From the NCBI RefSeq assembly GCF_026343185.1, contig NZ_JAPEMA010000001.1, positions 248,001 through 312,000 of the forward strand: DNA of 64,000 bases, given 5' to 3'. The translations under genes and the position numbers were made by a program. Below the pieces are notes generated by a model. That model ran no database searches, had not been told where the DNA came from, and worked only from the letters and a program-made list of their open reading frames with translations. The DNA comes from Streptomyces sp. NBC_00091 (GTDB lineage: Bacteria; Actinomycetota; Actinomycetes; Streptomycetales; Streptomycetaceae). Shown one piece after another: positions 1 to 8,621 of the stretch; within the stretch, counting starts at the first letter, position 1; each line of letters opens with the position of its first letter.

Positions 1-2076
1 GTCCTGCGCGAACAGGGCCTCGGCCGTGAGGAACACCATCCGGTCGGGCCGGACGGTGTGCACGACACCGACGAGATTCCCCTCGAAGGACACCGGGCCG
101 CCCACGAAGTGGGTCCAGGTCCCCGGTTCGGCCGAGAGCCGGACGAGCTCCGCGTTGGCGGAGCCCTGGTCCCGGAGCAGCGCTCCCGTCAGCGCGATCG
201 GCTCGCCCCTGTCCGTGATTCCGTCGACGGAGAGCCGCGCCGTCCAGGCGTCGTCCGGGCCCGCCCCCCAGGCCGGTGCGACGAAGTGCGCGGGATCCAC
301 CAGGTCCTCTTCGGCCTCCAGCAACAGCACGCGCGGGCTCGCGTCGTCCCACCACACGGGCCGGCAGCCGATCTCCCGCCCGCCCGAGCGGATCCAGGCC
401 ACGGCGTCCCGCGCCTGCGGGAGGTCCCCGGCGGTGAGCACCAGCCGGGGGGCCACCAGCACGCCGACCTCTCGCGGCCCCACCAGCGGGTCGAAGTCGA
501 CCTGCACCACCAGGTCCCCCAGCCCCCGGTCGGCGGCCGGCCGTTCCGCGAACGGCAGGACCCGGTCCGGGACCCGGCGGCGGCCCTCGGTGCCCGTGGT
601 GACCCGGGTCGCGGAGAAGTCGGGGCCGGTGCCGCGGTGGCGGTACATGAACTCCCAGACCCGGCGGCGCACGAGCTCCCGTACGGCCGCCACGTCCCCG
701 CGCAGCTGCGAGCCGAGCAGCACCTCCCTTACGCCCGGCAGGAACTCGAACTCGGCCTCCTCCACCCGCTGTTGCCCCTCCCAGGGGGCCAGGAGCCCCC
801 CGAGCGCCACCTCCGCCAGGTGCCCGTGCTCGGAGTCGCGCAGCAGGGAGCGCCGTACGAGGGTCATCACGGGCAGGGTCAGCGGTACGGCGGCCAGGTG
901 CGCGGCGAGCTGCTGGGCGGTCGGGGAAGCGCTGGCCCTGAACTGCTCCACCGCCTCCAGGGCGGTGGTGTCACGGCGCGGCGCGGCGGTGTCGGGCGCC
1001 GGGGCGGCGTCCAGGCGCAGGCAGGCGAGGCGGCGCCACCGCCCGTCACCGGAGACCACCCGGACCAGCCGGGCGAGGCTGTCGGAGGCCAGCCCGACGA
1101 CCGGGACCACCGGTCCGCCGCCGCGTGCCCGCCGGGCGGCGGGGACCCGCTGCCAGGAGCGGGTGGCGGCGGCGGGCCGGTCCGAGCGGACGGCGAAGGG
1201 CACGGGCCGCACCGCGCCCCGGGTCCACAGCCGTTCGGGCAGGACGTTCAGCACGGCCACGGCGTTGTGGGCGCTCCAGTGCCGCAGGATCCCGCGCAGC
1301 GGGGGCTCCTGCCAGCCGCCCGCGACGGTGTCGGAGACGAGGAGGATCAGCCTGCGGCCGGCCGGGTCGGCCAGTTCCAGCGGGTTGCGGGGCGGCCCGC
1401 CGCGCCCCCGGGCGAGCATCGGGGTGCCGCCCCGGCCGGTGCCGGTCAGCTGCCAGCTGCGGACGTCGCGGAAGACCCCGCTGCGGGTGAGCACCCCGCG
1501 CAGTTCGGCTACCAGGTCGGACCAGAGCAGCATCGAGGGGTGGGTGTCGACGACGAGGGCCAGGTCGAGCCAGCGGCTCTCGGCGGGGCGCAGGACCGGG
1601 GTGGGGACCATCGCTTCGATGCTGCGTTCCACGGTGAGCTGCTCGTCCAGCTCCTCCCCCGGCCCCCCGATGGAGCGCCGGCCGACGGGGCGCAGGGAAC
1701 GCATCAGGGCGAGCGGGTCGTCGAGGGAGGCGGTGCGGGGCAGCCGCAGGGGTACGCCGCGCCGTCCGCCCGGATCGGCGCCCGGCGCGGCGTGTGCCCC
1801 GGGCGGGGTGTGGACGGCGGGGAAGAGCTGGACGCCCCCGGTGGCCGGCGGGCCGGTGCGGCCGGGCGCGGGGGCGGGCGGCGCGGGCGGCGGCAGGTCC
1901 GCGTCCGGCTCCGGCGGGGCCGCCTGCGCGCCCTGGGTACGGGAGCGGGCGGCGGCCGGGTCCACGCGTGCGGCCAGCCACAGGATGTCGGCGATCTCCT
2001 CGGCCCCGACGGCCGTGCGGGGCGCGGCGCCGTCCTCGGCGCCTTCGGCGAAGGCGGCGAGGAGCCTCTCGATCAC
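1..2076 (-). CDS. SAV_2336-type vWA-like protein (3' end outside window)
   Basis: The GTG start at 2076 overlaps the TGA of the AAA+ gene by 4 bp (GTGA), so the two are probably translationally coupled. About 692 codons are visible and the C-terminus lies beyond the window. A Pro/Ala-rich linker (roughly residues 40-110) precedes a vWA-like segment near residue 170 with LALVVDTHPSMLLWSDL, then LILLVSDTVAGGWQEPPLRG, which are typical of SAV_2336 N-terminal-domain proteins of Streptomyces. In VMAP-type conflict systems a vWA protein works with a MoxR ATPase and an effector; here both lie directly upstream. Assignment to the family is fairly sure. The biochemical role, probably partner or substrate recognition, is inference. 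Confidence 0.8.
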   Translation of the reverse strand, partial: MIERLLAAFAEGAEDGAAPRTAVGAEEIADILWLAARVDPAAARSRTQGAQAAPPEPDADLPPPAPPAPAPGRTGPPATGGVQLFPAVHTPPGAHAAPGADPGGRRGVPLRLPRTASLDDPLALMRSLRPVGRRSIGGPGEELDEQLTVERSIEAMVPTPVLRPAESRWLDLALVVDTHPSMLLWSDLVAELRGVLTRSGVFRDVRSWQLTGTGRGGTPMLARGRGGPPRNPLELADPAGRRLILLVSDTVAGGWQEPPLRGILRHWSAHNAVAVLNVLPERLWTRGAVRPVPFAVRSDRPAAATRSWQRVPAARRARGGGPVVPVVGLASDSLARLVRVVSGDGRWRRLACLRLDAAPAPDTAAPRRDTTALEAVEQFRASASPTAQQLAAHLAAVPLTLPVMTLVRRSLLRDSEHGHLAEVALGGLLAPWEGQQRVEEAEFEFLPGVREVLLGSQLRGDVAAVRELVRRRVWEFMYRHRGTGPDFSATRVTTGTEGRRRVPDRVLPFAERPAADRGLGDLVVQVDFDPLVGPREVGVLVAPRLVLTAGDLPQARDAVAWIRSGGREIGCRPVWWDDASPRVLLLEAEEDLVDPAHFVAPAWGAGPDDAWTARLSVDGITDRGEPIALTGALLRDQGSANAELVRLSAEPGTWTHFVGGPVSFEGNLVGVVHTVRPDRMVFLTAEALFAQD

Positions 2077-3137
2077 GCGGTGGGCCCGGTCAGGTGCTGC
2101 ATCACGGTGGCGAGGAAGCGGTCCCGGTCGCCGGGCGCGGACCAGGCTCCGGCCAGACGCAGCTGGATGGCGTTGAGGAGCTGGTCGGTGGCCAGGTCGC
2201 CGTCCTCGGCACGTTCGAGGAAGCTGCGCACGAGGTCCTGGTACTCGGCCGCGTCCTCGCCGGTGATGTCGACGCCGAGGCGTCCGCGCACGATGCGGGC
2301 GAGCTTCTCGGGGCCCGGGGCCTCGAGGTGGAGGCGGACGCAGCGGCGCAGGAAGGCGGGCGGGAAATCGCGTTCGCCGTTGCTGGTGAGGATGACGACG
2401 GGGAAGTAGCTGCACTGCACGCGGCCCTGGGTGACGGCCACGGCGGCGTCGGGGTCGTCGTCGGTGCCGATGGCGACGGTGGGTTCCTCCTTGGCGAGGC
2501 GGGCCAGTTCGGGGATGCCGAAGCCGCCGTCCTCGAAGACGGTGAGGAGGTCTCCGGGCAGGTCGATGTCGCTCTTGTCGATCTCGTCGATGAGCAGGAC
2601 GCGCGGCCGGCTCTGCGGGAGGAGGGCCGTGCCGAGCGGGCCGAGGCGCAGGTAGCGGGCGATGGAAGGGGCGTCCGGGGCTTCGGCGGCACGGGCGCCG
2701 GGGACGCGGACCTGTTCCAGTCCCGCCTCCTGGAGCCGGCCGATGGCGTCGTAGAGGTAGAGGCCGTCGCGGAGCACGGTGCGGCTGGTGATCGGCCAGT
2801 GCAGTACGGGTCCCAGGGCCAGGTCGGCGGCGATGCTGTAGGCGAGCGTGGACTTGCCGACGCCCGGCTTGCCGGTGATCAGCAGCGGCCGGCGCAGGTG
2901 GAGGGCGGTGTTGACCACGTCCTTCTCGGGTTCGTCCGGGACGTAGCCCTCGCCGCGCCGCCGGGTGCGTTCCCAGGCCTCCCCCGCGCAGCCGGGCGGC
3001 CCGTAGGACCGGTCGGGGACGCCGGTGAAGTCCCGCCAGGGCGGCGGTGTCGCGGCCTCCAGCCGGGAGCGGCGCTCCTCGCCCGGGCCCGCACCCTGGT
3101 ACAGCCACCAGTCCTTCGCCACTGCCTCTGCCTCCAT
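2073..3137 (-). CDS. MoxR-type AAA+ ATPase
   Basis: A 354-residue ATPase. The Walker A motif GKPGVGKST is at residues 89-97 and the Walker B motif LLIDEIDKSD at 181-190. The pattern fits MoxR-type AAA+ proteins, which remodel partner proteins together with vWA-domain proteins. The ATG start is preceded by a GA-rich ribosome site. The stop overlaps the next gene's GTG. A 95-bp gap full of short G-rich repeats separates it from the caspase-like gene upstream, so it may have its own translation control. It is the presumed NTP-dependent switch of the four-gene operon at 1-6534. Confidence 0.9.
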   Translation of the reverse strand: MEAEAVAKDWWLYQGAGPGEERRSRLEAATPPPWRDFTGVPDRSYGPPGCAGEAWERTRRRGEGYVPDEPEKDVVNTALHLRRPLLITGKPGVGKSTLAYSIAADLALGPVLHWPITSRTVLRDGLYLYDAIGRLQEAGLEQVRVPGARAAEAPDAPSIARYLRLGPLGTALLPQSRPRVLLIDEIDKSDIDLPGDLLTVFEDGGFGIPELARLAKEEPTVAIGTDDDPDAAVAVTQGRVQCSYFPVVILTSNGERDFPPAFLRRCVRLHLEAPGPEKLARIVRGRLGVDITGEDAAEYQDLVRSFLERAEDGDLATDQLLNAIQLRLAGAWSAPGDRDRFLATVMQHLTGPTA

Positions 3138-3232
3138 CGTCTCTTCGCGGGTCGTACGGCCGGTCGGGTTCGGGTTCGGGGTTCAGGATCCGGGGTCCGG
3201 GGTCGAGGTCCGGGGCGGTGTCAGGGGCGGCG

Positions 3233-5257
3233 TCAGGCCAGGGAGCGGAGGTCGATCGTGTCGTCGGGATCGTCCCACAACAACACCAACTGGTCTTCCC
3301 CTCCCGGCTCCTGACCGGCAGCCGCCCGGCGCACTTCCCGCACCCGGGCGGGCAGCCCGAAGAGCGCCGGCGCCCCCGGTCCGGCCTCCGGGGCGAGCAG
3401 CGCGGGCAGCCCTCCGGCCGGTGTGCCGCCGCCGCGCCGCCACACCGCTACGGGCACCCCGCCTTCGAGCACGGCCTCCAGCAGGGCGGCCGTCCGGTTC
3501 CCCGAGGCGTGCCCGAGCACACAGGCGGGCGCCGGCCGCGCCCCCAGCCGCAGCCCGAGGGCGTCGGTGACCTCCGGGTCCTCGACCAGCCGTACGGTGT
3601 CCGGGTGGCGGCCGTCCTGGACGTGCAGCCAGCGCCACTTGGCCCGCCACTCGGTGCGGGTGTCCTCGCGCTCCTGCGGGCAGCGCACGACCACCTCGTA
3701 GACCATGCCGAGGGGGCGGGTCCGGCCGCCGGGTCCGCGGGGGACGGGCCACTGGTCGAAGTCCGTCTCCAGCAGTTCGTAGGGCACGTGGAACTCGATC
3801 CGTCCGACGCTCCCGTACGGCTGCCCGGCCCCGGGATCGCCCTGTGCCAGCCGGCGGACCAGTTCGGCGCGTACGGCGGCCAGGGTGACGGGGCTGCCCT
3901 CCGACTCCCATACGTGGCGGGTCCGTTCGCCGCGCAGCCACATCCGGGCCAGCAGGCCGTCCTCGCCGCCGGGCGGGGACTCCAGGCGGACGTGCAGGGC
4001 GGTCTGGCGGGCGGGGGCGGGCGGCGGGCGCAGGGCGGGCAGGCCGAGGCGCTCCCGGGTGGCGCGCACCCACTGCGCGAGCCGGGCCGCCCAGGCGGGG
4101 TCCGCCGGCCCTCCGCCGGGGCCGCCGCCGGGCCGGGCGGTGCGGTCGGCGAGGTAGTGCACGAAGGGCACCGCCAGGGGCATGCCGGTCCGGCCGCCCT
4201 GCCGCTCGTCCAGGTCGGCCACCACGTCGAGGAGGGTGTCGGCGGGCAGCCCGCCGTGGACGGGGGTGGTGCAGCCGGCCGCCTTGAAGGCCCAGGCGTA
4301 GGCCTCGTACGCGCAGCGCGGCAGGTCCCGGCCCTCGAAGAGCTCGCCGAGCCCGTCCCAGCCGGTCTGGTCGAGGCGGGGGGCGTGGGGCAGGACCGGC
4401 CCGGGCAGGTCGTCGTCCAGGAAGGAGTTCGCGTCCCAGTCGCGGTCGACGAGGAACTGCGGCAGCTGCCAGCCCTCGCCGCGTTCGCGCAGCTCCCGGA
4501 AGGCGCGGTGGATGTTCCGGGCGGCGTGCAGCAGCCGGGTGGCGCCCTCCTCGACGGACCGGTCCCCGAGTTCGCCGAGCAGGGCCTCGGTGAACCGGCC
4601 CGCGCCCCGCTCGGCGTCGTTCTGCGCGGCCTCGCCCTCGCGGGAGGCGTACAGCCGGAACTGCCGCCGTCCGGGGACGGTGCGGCCGCCGCCGTAGTCG
4701 GCGCTGCCGAAGTTCCAGCGGCTGCCGCGGGGGGCGTCGACCCGGCAGGCGTCCACCAGCGCGGCCTGGAGCGGGAACCGGCGGTGCTTGACCAGGTCGG
4801 TCCGCCACCAGCGCAGCGCGGAGTCGAGGTTGAGGTGGCGGATCTGGCCGGGGCGGGCGTCGGCGCAGGGCAGCATCAGCTCCCCGTCGCGCCCGAGGTA
4901 GCCGTGCCCGGCCCAGAAGATCCACAGCAAGTCCCCGTCGTGCTCCGGGAGTTCGTCGAGCAGGGCCGCCTTGGCGTTCGCCTCGGTCGCGGGCCGGTAC
5001 GTGGACCTCAGCGCGGCCAGGCCGGGCGAGGCGGACCAGTCGAGGGTGTCGGGGTCGTCGAGCGGGGACAGCAGCAGCCGTACGTTCGCGGCGGGCACCT
5101 CGCCGGGCCCGGTCAGCCACCGGGCGAAGCGCAGGGCGTCCCGGGCCGGGCCGCGCAGGTTCCAGCGGTGGCTGATCTCGTACCGCTCCACCCCCGCGAC
5201 GAGCGCGAAGGTGCGCCGGGGTCCCAGGGTCGGGGGCAGCGGGCCGAGGGCCGTCAC
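3233..5257 (-). CDS. Caspase-like protease with VMAP-C-like C-terminal region
   Basis: A 674-residue protein starting at GTG 5257, which overlaps the hydrolase stop (GTGA). The N-terminal half is a caspase-fold peptidase with the catalytic dyad His118 (WAGHGYL) and Cys171 (LVDACRV). The C-terminal half carries IEFHVPYELLETDFDQWP and a Trp-rich segment, which resemble the C-terminal region of vWA-MoxR-associated proteins (VMAP-C). By family knowledge such a protein is the effector of a ternary system whose protease is released after sensing a threat. The longer reading frame further upstream is only the shadow of the hydrolase gene. The function is inferred from domains and neighbours. Confidence 0.85.
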   Translation of the reverse strand: MTALGPLPPTLGPRRTFALVAGVERYEISHRWNLRGPARDALRFARWLTGPGEVPAANVRLLLSPLDDPDTLDWSASPGLAALRSTYRPATEANAKAALLDELPEHDGDLLWIFWAGHGYLGRDGELMLPCADARPGQIRHLNLDSALRWWRTDLVKHRRFPLQAALVDACRVDAPRGSRWNFGSADYGGGRTVPGRRQFRLYASREGEAAQNDAERGAGRFTEALLGELGDRSVEEGATRLLHAARNIHRAFRELRERGEGWQLPQFLVDRDWDANSFLDDDLPGPVLPHAPRLDQTGWDGLGELFEGRDLPRCAYEAYAWAFKAAGCTTPVHGGLPADTLLDVVADLDERQGGRTGMPLAVPFVHYLADRTARPGGGPGGGPADPAWAARLAQWVRATRERLGLPALRPPPAPARQTALHVRLESPPGGEDGLLARMWLRGERTRHVWESEGSPVTLAAVRAELVRRLAQGDPGAGQPYGSVGRIEFHVPYELLETDFDQWPVPRGPGGRTRPLGMVYEVVVRCPQEREDTRTEWRAKWRWLHVQDGRHPDTVRLVEDPEVTDALGLRLGARPAPACVLGHASGNRTAALLEAVLEGGVPVAVWRRGGGTPAGGLPALLAPEAGPGAPALFGLPARVREVRRAAAGQEPGGEDQLVLLWDDPDDTIDLRSLA

Positions 5258-6534
5258 CCGATCCCCGCCTCGGCCACCGCCTGTTCGATGCGCTCGTAGA
5301 GCGACTTCTGTTTCCAGTAGGCGCTGTGGCTGGCCGGGAAGGGCTGGCGGCTGCTGATCTCGTGGTCGGTGACGCGCGGATCGCCGGGGAAGACGGGTCC
5401 GGCGAGGTAGGAGAGCACGTCCTGGCGGTCGTACACGTTGAGCCAGCGCGGGAAGCCGTACGGGAGCGCGCTGCCGGGGGCCAGGGCGGTGAGCGCGCCG
5501 AGTTCGTAGAGGTACGGGGCCTGCGAGCCGACCGTGACGAGCAGTTCGGCGCCGGGCACGGGGCCGCCGGAGGCGGCGGCCAGCGCGAGCAGGTCCACCA
5601 GGGCGATGCCGCCGAGGCTGTGGCCGATCAGTACGGTCGGGCCCGGCGCGGCGGTGATCCGGGCGTGCAGGAAGGCGCGCAGGTCGGCGCCTCTGGCCTG
5701 GTAGCGCAGGATGTCGCCGAGCGCGGGGGTGGCGCCGACGGTGAGGGAGCCCCGCCAGGCGTTGAGCAGGGGCTGGGTGGTGACCCGCATCGCGAGCCGG
5801 CCGAGGACGGCGGCGGCCCGGGCGCCGGGGACGCGGGCGCCGCCGCCGAGGCGGGTGGTGAGGAGCTCGACGAGCCGGTCCCGTTCGGCCGCGGTGCAGT
5901 CGGCGTCGGCCCCGGTGGCGGCGAGGGCGGCGGCGGTGACGGCCCGGGCCAGGGCGGTGGCCAGCTCGCGGGCCTGCGGCTCGGCGGTGGCGCGGGCCCC
6001 GGCGCGGGCCGCTTCGGCGGAGCGGGCGGCGGACTCCAGCGCGGGACGGAACCCGGGGGCGAGGCCGGTGCCGTCGAGCAGGGAGCGCAGCTCGTCGGGG
6101 CCGTCGGGGCCGGTGCCGTCGCCGTAGGGGGCTTCGGCCAGCCGGTCCAGCAGCTCCAGCACCCGCTCCCCGGCCGGCTTCACACCGGGCATCGCGAAGG
6201 GGTCGTCCGCCGCGCCCTCCCCGTCGCCGGAGTCCCAGCCGCCCGTGTCCCAGCCGGCCTCCGCCAGCACCCGCAGCTCGCACAGCGGGTCGGCCAGCAG
6301 CAGCCCCCACTCGGCGGCCTCCTCGGCCCCCTCGCTTCCGGCGGCGTCGACGGCCCTCAGCCCGGGTACGGAGCGGCCCCCGGCGCTCAGGTCCGCGCCG
6401 AACCGCTCGCCCCAGAAGCAGGAGTCCACGTCCGCGTGCGGGAAGCGGGCCGCGAGGCGCTCCCGGACCAGCGCGAAGAGCGTGTCGTGCCGCTCCCGCC
6501 GCACCCCCGTGCCGTGAACGAACAGAAACCGCAT
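5254..6534 (-). CDS. Alpha/beta hydrolase (lipase-like), VMAP operon first gene
   Basis: A 426-residue serine hydrolase. It starts at ATG 6534 with MRFLFVHGTGVR (oxyanion-type HGTG motif), which is preferred over an upstream in-frame start because GAGGGGG sits just before it. The nucleophile motif GHSLGG places Ser306, and a possible catalytic His is in FPASHSAYW near the end. Residues 160-260 are Ala/Arg-rich and helical, probably a lid or insertion. No signal peptide is visible, so it should act in the cytosol. It is the first gene of the operon whose next gene overlaps by 4 bp. The substrate is unknown; lipid or ester cleavage as a second effector is a reasonable guess. Confidence 0.8.
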   Translation of the reverse strand: MRFLFVHGTGVRRERHDTLFALVRERLAARFPHADVDSCFWGERFGADLSAGGRSVPGLRAVDAAGSEGAEEAAEWGLLLADPLCELRVLAEAGWDTGGWDSGDGEGAADDPFAMPGVKPAGERVLELLDRLAEAPYGDGTGPDGPDELRSLLDGTGLAPGFRPALESAARSAEAARAGARATAEPQARELATALARAVTAAALAATGADADCTAAERDRLVELLTTRLGGGARVPGARAAAVLGRLAMRVTTQPLLNAWRGSLTVGATPALGDILRYQARGADLRAFLHARITAAPGPTVLIGHSLGGIALVDLLALAAASGGPVPGAELLVTVGSQAPYLYELGALTALAPGSALPYGFPRWLNVYDRQDVLSYLAGPVFPGDPRVTDHEISSRQPFPASHSAYWKQKSLYERIEQAVAEAGIG

Positions 6535-6619
6535 GGCCGCACCGCCCCCTCGTCGATCTCCCCCGCCCGGCACGATAGCGCCGAGCGGGGAACAGGACGT
6601 ACGGAACCGGCAGTTCGGT

Positions 6620-7288
6620 TCAGCGCTTACGCGCGACGGTCAGCCCGTCCGCGACCGGGAGCAGTACGGACTCCACCCGGTCGTCGGCGCGTACGCGGGC
6701 GTTGAACTCCCGGATGGCCAGCCCGTTGCCCTTGGCCCCGGGGTCCGCCGCCTCGCCGCCGTAGAGCACGTTGTCGGCGAGGAGCAGCCCGCCGGGGCGC
6801 ACCCGGGGCACCAGCTCCTCCCAGTAGGACTGGTAGCCGGTCTTGTCGGCGTCCAGGAAGACCAGGTCGATCACCGGCTCGGCCGGCAGCGCCCGCAGGG
6901 TCTCCAGGGCGGGGGCGAGCTTCAGCTCGATCCGGTCGGCGACCCCGGCCTCCTTCCAGGCCTCCTGGGCGATCGCGGTCCACTCCGGCGAGACGTCACA
7001 GGTGAGGACCTGTCCGCCGGGAGCCAGTCCGGCGGCGAGCGCGAGGGTGGAGTAGCCGGTGAAGGTGCCGACCTCGACGATCCGGCGGGCGCCGGTGAGC
7101 CGGGCGAGCAGGGTCAGTAAGACGCCCTGTTCGTGCGGGATCTGCATCTCGGCGGGCCCGCCGAGGGCGCGCGTACGCTCGACCAGCCGCCGCTGGACGG
7201 GGCTCTGCGGCTCCGCCTGGGCGACCAGGTAGCCGTACACCTCGGGGGTGAGGGGGACCGTCTTCACTTCGTCGGGCTGCCTGCTCAT
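6620..7288 (-). CDS. Class I SAM-dependent O-methyltransferase
   Basis: A 222-residue methyltransferase of the caffeoyl-CoA/catechol O-methyltransferase type. The SAM motif I is VEVGTFTGYSTLALA, followed by the metal-binding LVFLDADKTGY and the DNVLYGG motif, so a divalent-cation-dependent enzyme is expected. It lies 91 bp downstream of the P450 on the same strand and could methylate a phenolic hydroxyl of the product of the lyase-KS operon. Such enzymes are also common as stand-alone housekeeping genes in Streptomyces, so its membership of the pathway is inference. Confidence 0.88.
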   Translation of the reverse strand: MSRQPDEVKTVPLTPEVYGYLVAQAEPQSPVQRRLVERTRALGGPAEMQIPHEQGVLLTLLARLTGARRIVEVGTFTGYSTLALAAGLAPGGQVLTCDVSPEWTAIAQEAWKEAGVADRIELKLAPALETLRALPAEPVIDLVFLDADKTGYQSYWEELVPRVRPGGLLLADNVLYGGEAADPGAKGNGLAIREFNARVRADDRVESVLLPVADGLTVARKR

Positions 7289-7379
7289 GCCGTACGTCCT
7301 CTCGGGGTTCGCGGTCGCCGGATCGGAAGGACAGGCTCCCCTGCGGCGGCCGGGATGATGCGCGCGGCGGCGGGCGGGC

Positions 7380-8621
7380 TCACCACAGCAGGACCGGGAG
7401 GGAGTCGAGCCAGTTCATCGTCAGGCTCGGCCGGCGGGAGGTCTCCTCGGCGGGCACCGCGAGCCGCAGGGCGGGGAAGCGGTCCAGCAGCCGGGCGTGG
7501 ACGGTCTCCAGCTGGGCGTAGGCGAGCTTCGAGCCGACGCAGCGGTGCGCCCCGTACCCCATCGCGAGGTGTCCGCCGTCGGCGCGGGTGATGTCGAAGC
7601 GGTGCGGGTCGGGGAAGCGGGCCGGGTCACGGTTGGCGGCCTGGAGGGTGAGGAGCAGGAACTCCCCCTCGGGGATGACCAGTTCTCCCAGGCGTACGGG
7701 CTCGGCGGTGTAGCGGGGGCCGACGGCGCGGAAGGAGCCGTCCCAGCGCAGGGTCTCCTCGATGGCGCCGGGCAGCAGGGAGCGGTCGGCGCGCAGCGCG
7801 GCCAGCTGCCCGGGGTGGCGCAGCAGTGCGAGGACCCCGTTGGCGAGTGAGTTGGCTGCTTCGACGCCGGCGATGAGCAACAGGAAGACGGTGGAGGCCA
7901 GTTCGTGCCGCGTGAGCGGGGCGTGAGCGTCTCCCGGGGCGGCGAGGGCGCCGATCAGGCCGGCGGTGGGATGCGCGGCCCGGCGGTCGACGACGGATTC
8001 GGCGTAGTCGGCGATGGCTGCCGAGACCTCCTTCACGGCCGGGGCGCTGCGCTGGACCATCATGGTCTCGAACCAGGAGCGGAAGTCGGGGAGTTCGGTG
8101 TCGTCCAGACCGAGCAGCCCGGTGATCACGGAGATGGCGAAGGGGTACGTGAACTCCGCGCGCAGGTCGTGGGGGCCCGGGCCCTTCGCGGCCAGGGCGT
8201 CGAGGTGGGTGTCGGCGATCCGCTCGATCACGGGCCGCAGGGCTTCGGCCCGGGCGGGGCTGAGGGCCTGCTGGGTGCCGTACCGGAGCCGCTGGTGTTC
8301 GGGCGGGTCGGCGTTGAGCATGTTGGCCCGGATGCGGACGTCGGTCTCCCGGCGCTTGTCCGGATCGGGCTGGTGGCGTTCGCGCAGGTCGGGGCGGCGC
8401 CACTCGTCCTTGCGGACGGCGGGGTGGGTCAGGAGGGTGCGGACGTCCTCGTATCCGGGGACCAGCCAGAACCGGCTCCCGCTCGGGCCGACGGCGGGTG
8501 TCGCCGGGCCCCGGGCGCGCAGGGCGTCGTAACAGGGGTGCGGGTCGCGGTAGAAGGCGGGCGTGAAGGGGGCGGGCGGGGCGAGGGGAGCGGCGGTCAT
8601 CAGCGGGGCGGGGCCTTTCAT
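7380..8621 (-). CDS. Cytochrome P450 with altered I-helix
   Basis: A 413-residue soluble bacterial P450. The start at ATG 8621 overlaps the KS stop (ATGA). The haem-binding loop is MGYGAHRCVG (Cys361; the usual leading Phe is Met), the ExxR motif is EETLR (Glu289-Arg292), and ANRDP is present. The I-helix reads AGVEAAN at 251-257, so the conserved oxygen-activating Thr is Ala255. A natural Ala at this place is known in EryF, where substrate and water take over the role. It is the last coupled gene of the TAL-ACP-ligase-KS operon and presumably oxidises the carrier-bound or released product. Confidence 0.92.
   Translation of the reverse strand: MKGPAPLMTAAPLAPPAPFTPAFYRDPHPCYDALRARGPATPAVGPSGSRFWLVPGYEDVRTLLTHPAVRKDEWRRPDLRERHQPDPDKRRETDVRIRANMLNADPPEHQRLRYGTQQALSPARAEALRPVIERIADTHLDALAAKGPGPHDLRAEFTYPFAISVITGLLGLDDTELPDFRSWFETMMVQRSAPAVKEVSAAIADYAESVVDRRAAHPTAGLIGALAAPGDAHAPLTRHELASTVFLLLIAGVEAANSLANGVLALLRHPGQLAALRADRSLLPGAIEETLRWDGSFRAVGPRYTAEPVRLGELVIPEGEFLLLTLQAANRDPARFPDPHRFDITRADGGHLAMGYGAHRCVGSKLAYAQLETVHARLLDRFPALRLAVPAEETSRRPSLTMNWLDSLPVLLW

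Noticed and set aside
58..2409. Two long plus-strand frames over the vWA-like and AAA+ genes
   Set aside because: Low-complexity Arg/Ser/Gly translation. The minus strand gives clear SAV_2336 and AAA+ motifs.
3233..6310. A single 1025-residue caspase protein
   Set aside because: The first 351 residues are the hydrolase gene read out of frame; the real start is GTG 5257 at the GTGA overlap.
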